Positions 28,081 to 40,860 of a stretch of 64,000 nt of DNA are shown piece after piece; the stretch's first letter is position 1; each line of letters starts with the position of its first letter. The notes below the pieces were generated by a model that was not told where the DNA came from, did not search any database, and was given only the letters and a program-made list of their open reading frames with translations. Origin of the DNA: Aporrectodea caliginosa. Lineage: Eukaryota; Annelida; Clitellata; Crassiclitellata; Lumbricidae. The stretch is taken from the NCBI GenBank assembly GCA_020284085.1, contig JACEVL010000062.1, positions 3,915,110 through 3,979,109 on the forward strand, read 5' to 3'. The position numbers and the translations under genes were made by a program.

Positions 28081-31000
28081 GTCATCGATTACCGGCGAGG
28101 TTCTGAGCGAAGATCAGCTGCAACGTTTAGCCCGTCACAAGTACAGTGCAAGTGGAGTGTCGGCCGTCGAGCCCTACCTTCAGCCCTTCTGGCGATGGCT
28201 CGTCGAACAGATACCCCTTTGGTGGGCTCCCAATGCCCTGACGCTGGCCGGCTTGGCCATTAACGGTCTGACCACGTTCCTCCTGATGGCATACAGTCCG
28301 GATGCACTACAACAGGTTGGGACAGAATTTTGGTACTTCAAACACTTCTTATCATATACAACGGTTACTGGACAGCGAACAGTTAGGGTGATAAAGGTTA
28401 AGATTAGGCGGCTCGAATACAATAAGAACAAACCAGTTTACCAGTGTATTCCTATTCAGGGCTAGCCAATTTTAAAGGGAATAAGGATTTAGGATGACTG
28501 ACTAAATGGTGTAATGCAATTAAGACTTTTAGTCATTAAGCTAGAATTTTAAATTAATGTATCTGTAAAAAGGTGGGATGATACTCTTGTCTACATATCT
28601 ATATGCTTGGTAGCAGTGCCACAAAGCACTTGGCATGGGGTGATCTTTTGGCTTAAGCTTATATTGAGCACTGCAGTCGAGCAAATAATAATAATCTTCG
28701 TTTAATATTTTCAAACTGACAAGTACGCAGTATGATTACAATTCAGTATGAACGGATGATCACAAGTTATTACAGGAGTTGAATTTAACTGTTTGGCAGC
28801 CATGCAAGATGCCCATCACGTCCTGCTAATTTTTTCAACGCCATCTGGCGAATAAAAAGGCTGAGTCGACCTTAGGGAGGGTAGCGGGAAGCTATCCCGC
28901 GTCCGTTGTTTGTTCATGCCAGAGTGTTACCATTACCCTAAACCCCTCCCCAAGACATGATTTTATTTAGTGTGTTCTATATTAGTAAATACTGAAACTT
29001 CATATGAAGTCAGAAGGTAATATTTACTGTTGTAATAATGATTTTTTTATATTAGATATCAATTCTAAATATGCAAAGACATGGGGTGTAATATAACAGA
29101 GTACAACATTTGCACAGGCTTTGAGAAGATCCTTTCTGAAGGTCAAGTGCTGAAAAGGAATATGATAGAAATTTTAAGGTAACAGTTGTAGTTGTTGGGC
29201 TCACTAATTAAAACTTTGCAAGACTGTATTATTGTGAGGTTCACTGCTTCTTTGATTCAAGTTATTTTGTATGGATTTCTCTTTTGTTCGATTACTTTTA
29301 TTATGATATATTCTTATTCTTTGCATTCTGTTTTACCTCACATTTTCAACTTTTGGATGTCTGATTTTCATGTTCCACACTGGCTGCAAATTTCTTACCT
29401 TTTTACACAATAATAATGTTATGAAACAGCTTTCTTACCCTTGCATGCAATTAGTTTTGAATGAAAAGGACTGCTGAATTTTCTAGAATTTAGATTTTTA
29501 TTGTATGATTATTTTTGTGTTTATAGACTAAACAGTTAGTTGATCTCTGTATGCCTGAGCACTGGCATGTAAGGTGCCAGTAGGGTAAAGTAATTAAATT
29601 GAATTTATTAGTGTCACTTAAAACCACATTAAAAATGGGCTGGTGTCTGGTAACAGCAGATATTGTGTAGTCAGAATACTTGTAGTTTTATTGTCTTGGC
29701 ATGGAGGCCGATTACTTATGTTATTTAAACACAAGACAGCAATTTATTTTTGCGATGCCAGAGTCCTTGAGTGTAATTCGTAATAAAGGATTGATTAGCC
29801 ATTAAGTATTTGCTGTCAAAGACATTAATGTCACATAAATTTCCCATTCAAGAACCTTTCAGTTAGGCAGATTCGGAGCAGTCTACTTGCAGTTTTCCTT
29901 AGGTGTAATGTTTCTTGCCAATTTCAATTATTAATCATCATTAGTGTCATCACGTAATGGTTAGTCAGCATGTACTGCATTTTGTATCCCTAATGATGAC
30001 ACTAGAAAGTTTATGTAGTGAAGTCATATATTTTAATTTCTGCTCTAACACTGTAGCACTGTTTCTTTTTTACTGTTGTATAGGAAGGTAATATAACTAT
30101 TATTTTTATGCATATGCTTTTAGCGCACTGAAGTGAAGATAATTGATCGCTCTGTTATCAGCCCCAGTTTTTAACCCCTCAGTAAGGTCTGACTATGTTC
30201 AAAGGAGCTTTGCCAAGCATTTCCTAAAGAGGACAATGTCCTAAAGGCTGTTTACTATAGCTTCATTCCTGTGTTTTGCTGTTTTTACATTCAGAAGTTT
30301 ATGATTTTGATGTACCATCTGTGCATAGCACCCATTTGTCATGATATGTGTAAGACCTACCATTGATTGAAATGTATTCATTGGGTCATTATCCTTATGA
30401 CACTACCTTTGGGAACCTTTTCGATTACCCCATTATAACAATATTATTGTGTGACACTGTAGCTGATTGGTTTGAGTGCCGACCTTGTAACATGGAGTGT
30501 GCAGGTTCAAACTCCATCTGAGATTGCTAGTACTGTGAGCAACTCCTTGAGACACAATTACTCGGTGCTGTGTACTGATGCTTTGTTTATAGTAGACTTA
30601 ATTAATACAGAAGTAGTATTGATAATTATTGTCACAGGTTATGGTATAATTATGTTTGCTATACTTAGGAGATTCATTAGTAAATGTGATGACAGATTAA
30701 ACTCTGAGCAGGAGTCAGAAATGATATACTGTAGTTACTGTTGAAATTTATTTCTGCTAATTCAGCCTAGATAATGTTATAACTTTTGAAATTTAGCTCT
30801 ACCCGACCTTTTCTCATTTTTAGCATCCCATTTAGGTTATTAAGGCTAGAATAGAGCTGATAGTGCCTAAAATTACAAGGTTAGAATGGGGTTTATAAAT
30901 GTCGTAAAAGTTACAACTTTATGTTATTGATAATTCTATGCATCATCAGAGTGGCCCAGTAGTACTTGTATAGTGGTTAGAATTCCGGACTATCAACTGA

Positions 31001-34000
31001 GAGGTCAGGATTCAATTCTTACCAGATCAGGGCAAACATTAGGATCGAGAGAGGTGGCTGAGCACAAAATGATGCCCACTGCCCAATAGATGTACGCCAG
31101 TATCCAGTTTGTAAACAAGGCTTTACAATCATGTAAGTTTTTAAAGAAAGTGCAGCAGAGGATTGAGAGGAAGACCACGACTATGCTGGACAGATAGTTT
31201 AAATGAAGAAACTTTACTAAACATCAGTTATTGAGAAAAAGCATTATGCATGAGAAATGACATAAAACTAGCATTTATTTATTTGCACTGGGGTGGGCAA
31301 CAATTAAACATTTTAATCGAAATTAATCGCAAGATTAAAATTTTTAATAACGTGATTAATTTTTAATTGCATGTCACAATAGATAACAAGTACAACTACT
31401 CTACTGACTCTGAGTAGTTACGTTGAATATGCACTATATAAATGCCTGCAGTCAATAAACAAAAAGCAAACATGCTTTTTAATTTTTACTTTAAAGTTAA
31501 AAGTTTAAACGAAAAAATTTAATCGCATTTATTTATTAACACAGTAATCGCGTTAACAGCGCGTTAAATGCCCAGTCCTAATTTGCACCCATTGCATTCA
31601 AATGGCTCATATCAGGAAGTGATGGTGATGTTGATGATGAAGGAGCATTAGAATTACAACAGGATGTAGAAGGCATTAGCATGTGAACTGATGCAATACT
31701 CTGTTAAGCTTCCCATAATGGAAAACATTAGTGTTAGATTCTAAAGCAATAGTCCTGGTGCACACTCCTATTGTGTACTCACAGAACGTATTAGCAATTA
31801 ACAGTAATTACTATGCATGTATCCGTCTAAGCAGTTTTATGGTGCAAAGGCAGCGCAACTTGGCTATCTCATAGGTGTGTAAAGGTGTGACTAAGCACAT
31901 GTGTTTGTACACTACTATTTATTTTTCTAGCAGTCTCTTAAGCTAGTCCTGGCCAGGCATGGGTATAGAATGTTAGCAACTTCATTTTTCTTAGCCTTGG
32001 CATATGAGGGCAGGTGGCCAGTCCTCTCTCTTGCCATCTAATCTAACCACTGACAGTGTGCAAGCAATGTACTTATTATAGCTGCGTTGGCTAGAGGTGC
32101 AAGCGAAGCAGAAATCTCGACACAAATTTCCGCCCTGGGATTTGAACCCCCGACCTCTTGATTGGCAGTCCAGCATGTTAACCCGTGGTCTGTCGTGCAC
32201 CCTACTATATAACAGTGTTATTCATGGGATATAGGCAAAGTCTTGTCTTGTAATTTATTAACTAGTTTTTAACTAAATCAGCTGTCGGTTCCTACCAGAA
32301 CCATTTCATTTAGCAACATTCAGCACTGTGCAGTTTCCCATTGTCAGAGGTGGTTTAGGATGATTTGGGAAACCTGACAAATTTTATATGTTTTAGTTTT
32401 GACTGTCAGCATCCAGGCAAAGTGATTAAATCTCATAAATGATCATAAATTGGATTTGTAATGTTAATGGCTTAATAAAAAGTGTACTGCAGCATATAGA
32501 TGCAAGGTCTGCCATGTCACGTGTCATCTGGTATCTCAACAGCTATATCCTTGGCAAAGGCAATGATTGCCCAATGCCTACAGTGTTTGCATTCTTTAAT
32601 GGCCTCTTGAGATGAGTGCAGGTTGACTGACAGACCTGTCAATTGCCTGAGGGTAAAGGGCTTTTCCTTTGCACGCTGTTTATCTGCTATGCTAGATAAT
32701 CAGTTGCTGCAGTAAACTACTTGAATATGAAGGTCTCTTACTCAACAGGAACTTCGCTTTCCTGCATTTTTGAGCACTTGAAAGTTACAGATATATTAAT
32801 TTCTTTGTTTGCAATGCACTAACAGTTTATTTGAAATTTTAGCCTGTAACCATTTGAATCCTGTCTGATTAAAAATTATCTGTTACTGTGTTTCCTATAT
32901 GAGTCAGTTTTGTTTTAAAAGCAATTAATTGAATAACAGTTTTGATTAACACTGTTCTGTTGTCATCGAGCATTTGCTTTGTTTATTTAACATAATTTCT
33001 TTTTGCCAATAAATTGATTGTTGCTTGACCTTGTATTTAATTTTGGTGTAGAGTAGTTTCCATCTGGCTGTTGGTGACAAATTTTTCACTTGGAAATTAC
33101 TAGAACAGATTTGTATATGCGATTTAACTTGCATGAAATCAATTTCTTATGGTTCCTAATTATGAATGGGTACATGAGTTGGTAACTTAGAACCTATGTG
33201 AACTTTAGACTTCAGTCCATTTATGATTTTAGTCAAATGTTGTAACTTTTCTATAACTACCAACAGCACATATTTCAAACCAGCTTTCAACTTTTGTCAC
33301 TGAAGTCTTCTTTCTGTTTGTTCACCTGTCAGTGTTTAGGGCTTTTTATTTCCCCTTTGTCCTCTTGACTGAAGCATTTCACACAAGACTAAACTATAAA
33401 ATTTTCAAACTGTCTTTTCCTCATTCCACACAGTATAAGTGTCATCATAACGATAACTGCTTTCCAATTGATCACCTCCCTTGATTCCCTGGTATAACTT
33501 TAAAATGACGAGTGTGTACTAAAAGCGAATGGGAAACCAATGCAGCTCGTCATTAAAGTGTTGACATCTTGAGATTTTACTAACATTGATAATGACGTAA
33601 CAATCTGGCTTTTGTTGATTGACTTTATAAGTGTTGATGAAAAGTTGATCTCCTTGATGCACATTATTGTGACATTGAGACATTCTGAGATTCATGTAGC
33701 ATTACAGTTCAAATGGCTGCCTGTCAATGAGGTTTTCGATAATGCACAGAATGGTAATTGTAGACTGTTGTGTTTTCAGGCTCCTAACTGGGTCTACTAC
33801 TTGTGTGGATTGGGTCTGTTCATCTATCAGACGCTCGATGCAATTGATGGGAAGCAGGCACGTCGCACTAATAGCAGCTCTCCCTTGGGAGAACTGTTTG
33901 ACCATGGCTGTGATGCTCTTTCCATAGGTGAGAACACACCTTTTAATTAATATAGTATCCTTAGGTGAGGCCATGACTTTCAATTAATATAGTTTCCATA

Positions 34001-35734
34001 GGTGAGGCCATATCTTTCAGTTAGTATATGTTTACTGATGGAAAATCACATTTTACTTTACTGTTTAATTCTACCTGACTGGCATCCGTGTAACAGTTCA
34101 CCTTACCTTTGTTTAGAAATGGCTGCCATATTCAATTATGCTTGTTGTTTGTTGGCAGGCAGTGGACACCCATTTAGGCCTGGCATGTTTAGGCACCAGT
34201 CCACTTAACCTTGGCCCGAGTTTACACCATCACTGCCAAAGATACCTGTTTGACACTCTACACTAACTTGCTGTGTAGTCTGTATCAGTTGTGTACAGCT
34301 GCTGCTGCTGCTGCTAACTTTAAGCCCTGCAGAAGGGCAGTACAGTTATAGTGCAGGTGAACTTAATACTTAGTTGAACATGTCTTCACCCCTAGGGCCT
34401 ACACCTAGTACCAGATGTAGCTGAGAAAAATTATTGTTACTTATGCCCTTTCTTGCCATTGCCGGTCTACTTAAAACACTTAGCTGTCTCAGCCAAGTGG
34501 ACCAAGCAGTGTACCCATGTGCTTGACAGTTAAATCCATGCAATGTCACACTTTGAAATAATGTCTGGAAACACTAGATTTTAATGTAGCCAGAAACATA
34601 ATAGTCTGGAATTAGATCACAATAACTTTTGCTCATGACGATACAGCAGTGCAGCATTTCAGATTTATTGGAAAAACCATCTGATAGCAGGCTGCAGCGC
34701 GAATGCCTTAGCAACAGACAGCTTATATCTTTGAGCTTTCAAACCCCACTTAAACTTGTGTAAATCATACACTATAGTATTTCTGTATGGCCCTCTAAAA
34801 CCACAGTAGGTTAGACACTGTCCTTGTGACTTTGGCTTCTACTGACTGTGTAAATGGGTATGCACTGTATGCAGTTATGCACAAAACAATTTAAATATTT
34901 TACTGAAGTAAAATTATTTAAAATTTACCTAGAATGCCTCTTCAAGCTTGATATTTTATAATACAGGTTTTGCTGTTTTGTTGTTTATGATAGAACAAAA
35001 TAAAAGTCAATATTAATATAATAAAAGAACAGAAATGTTGTGTGTGTAATGTACGCTAAAGTTTAATGACCATTCGCTAAGGGGTGACAAAACAATTGTC
35101 TTTTAGCCATCTTAGGACGGGCAAACAACTAGTTATTTATAAGTTATATGACACTTTACACAGAGAAAACTTTGCCTTTTTCATATGTATGACACTGAAA
35201 ATGTATTAGTGACTGTTTTTCAATGTGTTTTTGTCTTAGTTTTTGTTGCCATTGGTTCCTGTGTCACGATACAGTTTGGTGCAAATCCTAGACTGTTTTT
35301 CATGGAATGTTTTCTTACGATGTTCTTATATTACTTGGCACACTGGCAGGCGTTTTGTTCGGGAACGCTTCGGTTTGGTTTGTAAGTAGATGCATTTGTA
35401 ATATATTGTTTAACCCCATGGTATTAAACTCGGAGCCAAAGAACCTCTTTAATAAATAATTTTGTTAAAATTCAAAATACATAATGAGCCTCTGTGCTCA
35501 TACTGAAACCTGTTTTTGGCATCTCGTTTTTTGTTTAAATAAATGCTATCGGAATCTCCAGTTACGTTACATTACAGATTTTTGACAGATGAGCAGTGGC
35601 AATTTTAAGACGGTGCATCTTGGTGAGAGCTCATCCTGAATGACTTTAATAGCTATAAATCAACAACATTGTAAGGCTTTTTGGATTTGTGTCATCTTAC
35701 TTCTTTTTTAATGTTAGTGCTATACGTAAGATCT

Positions 35735-35781
<47 letters not shown>

Positions 35782-38700
35782 TGCTGTATTTTGTTTATAT
35801 ATATATATAATATATATATATAACCTCTTTGGTTAATTTGGGTGGTGTTATTACCATATAATAGTAAAATGACGCTGTTAAACTATTAATCAAGGCATTA
35901 AAGAGCAAGTATTGCAAATCTTTAATTTAGAAAGTGCTGCATCTTGTATTTAAACCAAATTTTATAACACTGAATTTATGTAAAAATTATGTAGAGATGA
36001 TTTTGCCTTTGCTAATAGTAAGTTCTTTTATTAACATTCTCACCCAAAATGTTCACTTCCATGCTGCAACACAGAACTACCAGTATTAAGTTTATCCTCT
36101 GATGGAGTGATGGGTAGCTGAATACCAATTCAGAATGTATTTCAGTACCCCAAGCCTTGTTTTATTAACATTTTGACACTTTATTAGCAGAAACTTTAAC
36201 ACCTGGCAAGCAACCAGCCGACTATGATGGATGCAGTGCATAAGACTGCTTGTCTTTCTTAGTTTGATTAAAATGTTTATCCATTCACAAATTGATGGAT
36301 AGTTGCGTACCCACTAAGAACAAAACTTTTTACACACCAATTATGCTGTATTTTGTTTTGCGGATGACAAATATTCTCTTTTTGTTTTGTTTTCCAGTTT
36401 TGATGTAACAGAAGCTCAACTTGGTATTATATTTGCATATACAATCACAGGATATTTGGGTCCCTCAATCTGGACTGTAGAGGTAATCAAAATACGAATC
36501 ATTTTGACACGTGCAATTCATATAATTTTCGTATGTGTATTATAGTTTACCTCAAGCCTGCAGTACAGTAAAGTCAGATTTAAGTTTCCATGTTTTTTGG
36601 CTTAAAGCTGCTGTGAGTTTGTGTGGGGTTTTAAAGAGGATTAAAGCTATACCTTGCAAGCATTGACATCAAACATTGAGTTGTGGCATGGGAGGATCCA
36701 GCCATAGTGGTTGCTTTTACTCTTAACTTTTGAACTTGTTATCGTCTTCCATTTATTCTGTTACTGTACAAAGTTGTGGCTTCAACCAAATGACAATAGA
36801 TGTTATACCAAACTTCTGTTGGTTCAATACTAATGGTAAACAAATATAAATGTACTCGACTTTATATAGCGACCGTATGCCTTCGACCCTGCTCATTTTT
36901 CAATTAATTGATTGGGTGAGATCCTTCACCATCATTGCCCGTTTGAATAGACACCATGCCATTTAAGGTCCCCTTGTGCGGACCATGCTAGCCCGAGATT
37001 TAAATCTCCGAAATAAGCCACCTTGGTGATGCGAACCGCGATCTGCACGCTCTCTCACGCCTAGAAGTATGGGACGAATGGGCGTAGCCTATGCTCTAAC
37101 CAATGTACACAGGTAACTGAACCACCTGTTCTATTCTTAACCAATTCGAAAACTCCAGTCTCTGAACACTCGTTTTAAAGTGCTTTATGTCTTGACACTT
37201 ACTTTAAAAATGAATTATTTTGAAATTTGAAAGCAGTCTATAGACCCATCTTGATTCCTGAAATTTAGACCTTGAACGTTGTTTTCTTAGATGATTTCGT
37301 CGACTGGATTGCAAATGAAGTTGATTCCATGTTTAACAAGTTTTATTGCTGGATTTATTGCGATGTACAATTACTTCAGAGTCATTTTCATGAGTGGAGG
37401 TGTTGGGAAAAATGGTTCTACTGTGGCAGTAAGAAAACAAAAAACACCTTGCCTTTTTAAAGTATAATTATATATCAATTAGCATATAATAACATTTTAA
37501 CTTTTTTAAATCATGCTGAGATGAACAGAAGTTAGCTGAGCCGAGAAACATGTTTTCAATCAAATGTGACTCTGCATAAGAAAACCCAGCATAAGTTGGA
37601 AAAATTAATTTGCAGAAGAGTGCGGAGAAGGCAGTGGGGCATGATATAGGTCTGTGCATAATTTCACAGAGATGCCAGATATATCACTCAAAAGAGGAAG
37701 CTGATCTTAACTTTTGTGCTGGTGCGATTAATTGTGAGCAGAATGGAGAAGCCAGAAGATAGCTTTGAGCTGGACCTGAGCTGGAAAAGATGACCAGTGT
37801 AATTTCAAAGACATTATTTCTGTAACTGGAGGTCGTGGAGGAAATCGCAGAATAATGCGAGTGGCTGCACACAGCACATACTGAAAACAATTATGTGAAC
37901 ATTTATTTGACCTACACCAACAAGTTATTTCATATTAAAATCAAACTCTTAATATTTCTAAAGAATTTATGCAGAGATGTGCTACATTAAAATATTTCTT
38001 TGTTACTATATGTGATAAACCATGGAGTGTGTTTTAGGGAACCAGTGTTCTGTCACCAGCATTTCCCATTGGCATTCTGATGGCTGCCGCCATTTATATC
38101 TGGCTCAATTCGCCAACAAACGTCTTTGAACACCATCCTGTTCTCTATGCAATGACGTTTGGCATGGCATCATCAAAGCTCAGCAATAAACTAGTGGTAA
38201 AAATGAATTTACTATAATTAATCTGATTTTAGTCAGTTCTAATTATTGCGTCTTACAAGCATTATAGGAAGTGAGATCATGTTCAACTTTCCCATTTGAA
38301 AATAAATCCTTACTTCCTTATATGACATCGCATCTAGTGCGGCATAAGAACGTTGCATTATTAGGAGGTCAACTTTAAAGCTGAATTAAATTTGTGATAA
38401 TAGAATTCCGGTTCAATTGAAGCACATTATAAGGTGGTTTTTAAACTTTCTACTCCGTTGACTGTTTATTTTGGTCTTCTGTGGCAATGTGCCTTTCTGT
38501 TGTTGCTTTAGGGAACAATTGATCATGGATAGTATCTGCTTTTTCACTTTATATGGGCATCACTAAAGTTATCAGGATTGTAATTCAACCTTAGTAACTT
38601 GGCTTGTTTTGCTAGTCTTAAATGACAGCTAAAGATATACACACACAAAGAGAGATTAGAAGAACAATCCAAATGCACACACACGTGTGCACACGCATAC

Positions 38701-40860
38701 ACTTACATACCAAGTAGGCATAATTCAGTGACTTGGGTACAGAGTTGACTTGGAGAAAACTTTCCATCCCACTTGAAACTGAAACATGTGTCTTATGCTG
38801 AGTTGGTTAATTTGCTGTTTAATAATGCTGTGTGATAACAAAGATGATTAGTGTCACCCTCCTGCTTCATCCAGGCTTTGGATTGGCACTACCAGAGTAC
38901 AGGCAGTGGTGAAGTTGTGTGCTGATTGTTCAGTTTGTTGATGAGTTTTATGTTATTTGTTTGTTGCATCTTTTCTTATGGAATTGCTTTAATTTTTTGA
39001 CCTAGGTTTGTTGTAATTGCTACAGCGGTTGTATTTTGCCATGTAACGAAATCTGATTTAAATTTTACAGATATCATGTATGTCTCGAAGTGAAATGGCA
39101 ATGTTTGACTCTTGTCTTGTTGGACCACTGCTGTTTGTGATAAGTCAGTACTTCCAGTGGGTGGATGACTACGTTGCTCTCTGCTTCTGTTTTGTAAGTC
39201 TTTGTTTGCTCTCGTCCTGGATCAGATACCTTTAGAACATTTTGAGATGATTAGGTGATAGCAGGTTTTTCTGCATGATGAATAATAAGCATACCGGTTG
39301 ACATAAAAACCCAGTTAGATGTATTGTGTGTCCAAGTTAAAATAATGGTTACATTATTCATATTGAAAAATGTGATACTATTATAATGTAATGAACGATT
39401 ATTTCAAGTTATGCTTCTGCATTGCGTGAGCTTATTATTTTGTTCAACCGAAGTGGAGCAGTAGTATTTTTATAAATTAAAAATGTATATTTATAATTTT
39501 TATTGGATTTGCAGATGAATTAGTGTTGCAGATTTTATCTTGATGAAAGTAAATTAAATGTATTTTCTAACGGTTTCCAAGGCTGACTGTTTATTAACTT
39601 ATAACAATCTGTAAATGTGCATAAGACCCTGTGCCAGAGGTGCTCACTGTATGAGAGCCTCATGAAAATAGGTAATTCATAAAACACCGTGCTGATGCTT
39701 CTTCCTGCTACAGACACCATGAATGATAGTACAGACAGTAGGTGGAAGGTTGTTTCCACAGTAAAAGGCCACCAACAGCAAAGACCCTGTGGAACATCTA
39801 GTCAACAGTACAAAAACTGTATAAGTTGAGTGCTGAGAGCCATGAAGGAGGGCTGAAAAATGTGGACACAGGAAATCACATAGACAGGTGGAGGCTTGAC
39901 CACAGTGGACATCTAGCAATACAGAAATAGTACTTTGAACTGGAATTGTAAAGAAGTTGATCAGCTTTTCATGAAGTGAAATATGTGTGCAAGTCATGGT
40001 CCCCCGAGTCAAAGTACAAGTCCAGCTACAGAATTTAAAAAAACTGGCATTTAGTGCAAGACCTGATGTTTAGCTGTAGCTCTGTCTAATTAGGGACGAT
40101 CCATTTAGTATGTTCGCATGGAGGGGAGGGGTTGACTCAAATGCATATGCTTGCATATGGGCTCTACTGATAATGTACGCTTGCTTAGAAAATGGAGAGG
40201 GGTGAAAGCTCGATAATAATTTCTCTATTATTGGCCTTCAACTGAACCACTGAACAGTTATCAGACAAGTACTACCGGGAGAAGTAGGATTGTGGGAGAA
40301 GTGTAACGTGAATGCCACATTACCCCTGATTGCTGTTAACTATCACACAGTAGTTCGGCAGTGAGTCCGACACAGTCTGGCGGCATGCCCCATGGATTGT
40401 TTCTGCATGGATTAAATATAGACCATTCTATAGGATTCGGGGGCGTCAAATGCACATACACAGACAGAGGGTTAAAAAGTACACATCCATACAGGAAGGG
40501 GGCCAATTTATCCAGATTTCTGCCTACATACTAAATGGATGGCCCTTAGTGTATTGTGAAAGAATTTTCGAAGTTGAACTTTTGTTTGGTAAATTTATAT
40601 TTGTGACTTGTTGTATTAAATTTTGTTGGCAATATAGCTTGGTAATCTTGACTGTGTTTGCATTGAATTTATTGCAGGTCTACTGCTCTTTCGATCTACT
40701 CAGGTTTGCGGTTAACGTCTGTTGTGCAATCTGTGATCATTTGAACATCCACTGCTTCAGCATAAAGCCGGTGCTATCCTCGACCGCTTCAGCAAGCACG
40801 AAAAATGGCAGCAATCACTCTCAACTTTCCGAAGACCATAACTCAGGGCACAGACATTGA
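28055..40860 (+). CDS. CEPT1: CEPT1-type choline/ethanolamine phosphotransferase
   Basis: Coding exons: 28055-28315, 33780-33927, 35240-35381, 36398-36482, 37291-37428, 38038-38196, 39071-39193, 40678-40860. Phases match at all junctions; total 1239 nt, or 412 residues (human CEPT1 has 416). The enzyme transfers phosphocholine or phosphoethanolamine from the CDP-alcohol to diacylglycerol in ER/nuclear membranes. The CDP-alcohol phosphotransferase signature D-G-x2-A-R-x8-G-x3-D-x3-D is complete: Asp110, Gly111, Ala114, Arg115, Gly124, Asp128, Asp132, with an additional upstream Asp107. Other recognisable blocks are [39 protein letters not shown] and SNKLV. About eight to ten hydrophobic segments follow, as in the family. 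It could be the paralog CHPT1; the resemblance to CEPT1 seemed closer by eye. Intron 1 is 5.5 kb and repeat-rich. Confidence 0.95.
28735..28925 (+). repeat. Dispersed repeat, copy 1 (CEPT1 intron 1)
   Basis: Starts near AGTATGAACGGATGATCA and includes AAGTTATTACAGGAGT and GGGAGGGTAGCGGGAAGC; about 190 bp, clearly homologous to 46193-46385. Its class is unknown. The GCGGGAAGCTATCCCGC segment could form a hairpin. Confidence 0.85.
30445..30550 (+). mobile_element. tRNA-derived SINE relic
   Basis: An A-box-like TAGCTGATTGG followed about 40 bp later by B-box-like GGTTCAAACTCC. No cloverleaf with a proper acceptor stem is evident, so a SINE head or tRNA pseudogene is more likely than a tRNA gene. 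Confidence 0.55.
30955..31110 (+). mobile_element. tRNA-derived SINE relic
   Basis: GTGGCCCAGTAGTACTTG then TATAGTGGTTAGAATTCC (A-box-like) and GGATTCAATTC (B-box-like). It lies in CEPT1 intron 1. Confidence 0.5.
31289..31580. mobile_element. 292-bp hAT-type MITE, ATTAATCG-rich
   Basis: Exact 8-bp duplication ATTTGCAC (31281-31288 and 31581-31588). The inverted ends TGGGGTGGGCA and TGCCCAGTCCTA match imperfectly. The interior is rich in TTAATCG words, like the element at 57379-57862. Confidence 0.85.
31991..32215 (-). mobile_element. tRNA-derived SINE
   Basis: On the minus strand: GGTTAACATGCTGGACTG, then the B-box GGTTCAAATCC inside GGGGGTTCAAATCCCAGGGC, then a body ending in the TTGCCATCTAA region. 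It lies in CEPT1 intron 1. Confidence 0.7.
33496..33565. mobile_element. Second copy of the piggyBac-like micro-MITE
   Basis: TTTAAAATGACGAG ... CTCGTCATTAAAG with internal GGGAAACCA, matching the 63-bp element at 24224-24286 but diverged and without both TTAA ends intact. Confidence 0.75.
33926..34037 (+). repeat. Three tandem 37-bp units, each with a 5' splice site
   Basis: The sequence around the CEPT1 exon 2 donor (GT at 33928) is repeated with donors at 33965 and 34002. Each unit has AGGTGAG near its start and CAATTAATATAG-like sequence in the middle. Use of either downstream donor would add a stop codon (frame stop at 33948-33950). Confidence 0.85.
35737..35822. repeat. (AT)n microsatellite
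   Basis: Two TA-dinucleotide runs separated by about 15 bp in CEPT1 intron 3. Confidence 0.95.
36865..37138 (-). mobile_element. tRNA-derived SINE in CEPT1 intron 4
   Basis: On the minus strand: A-box-like TTGGTTAGAGCATAGGC, B-box-like GCGGTTCGCATCACC, then the body with GAGATTTAAATCTC, CAAACGGGCAATGATGG, TGAAAAATGAGCAGGGTCG and an end CGGTCGCTATATAAA. Homologous bodies lie at 48410-48565 and 6045-6160. Confidence 0.8.
40091..40548. mobile_element. MITE-like element with CATTTAGTATG ends
   Basis: Inverted ends TAGGGACGATCCATTTAGTA and CATACTAAATGGATGGCCCT with one or two differences. I found no convincing target duplication. It lies 130 bp before CEPT1 exon 8. Confidence 0.65.

Noticed and set aside
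30445..30520. Functional tRNA gene
   Set aside because: A- and B-box-like words are present but I could not fold an acceptor and anticodon stem; a SINE head is likelier.
33612..33950. 112-codon ORF as a separate gene
   Set aside because: Only 33780-33927 is coding (CEPT1 exon 2); the rest is intron read in frame.
39535..40012. Minus-strand ORFs in CEPT1 intron 7
   Set aside because: No recognisable protein and no supporting splice sites; probably repeat or chance.
40450..40860. 136-codon ORF as a gene start
   Set aside because: The real coding part begins at the acceptor at 40678 (CEPT1 exon 8); upstream codons come from a MITE and intron.
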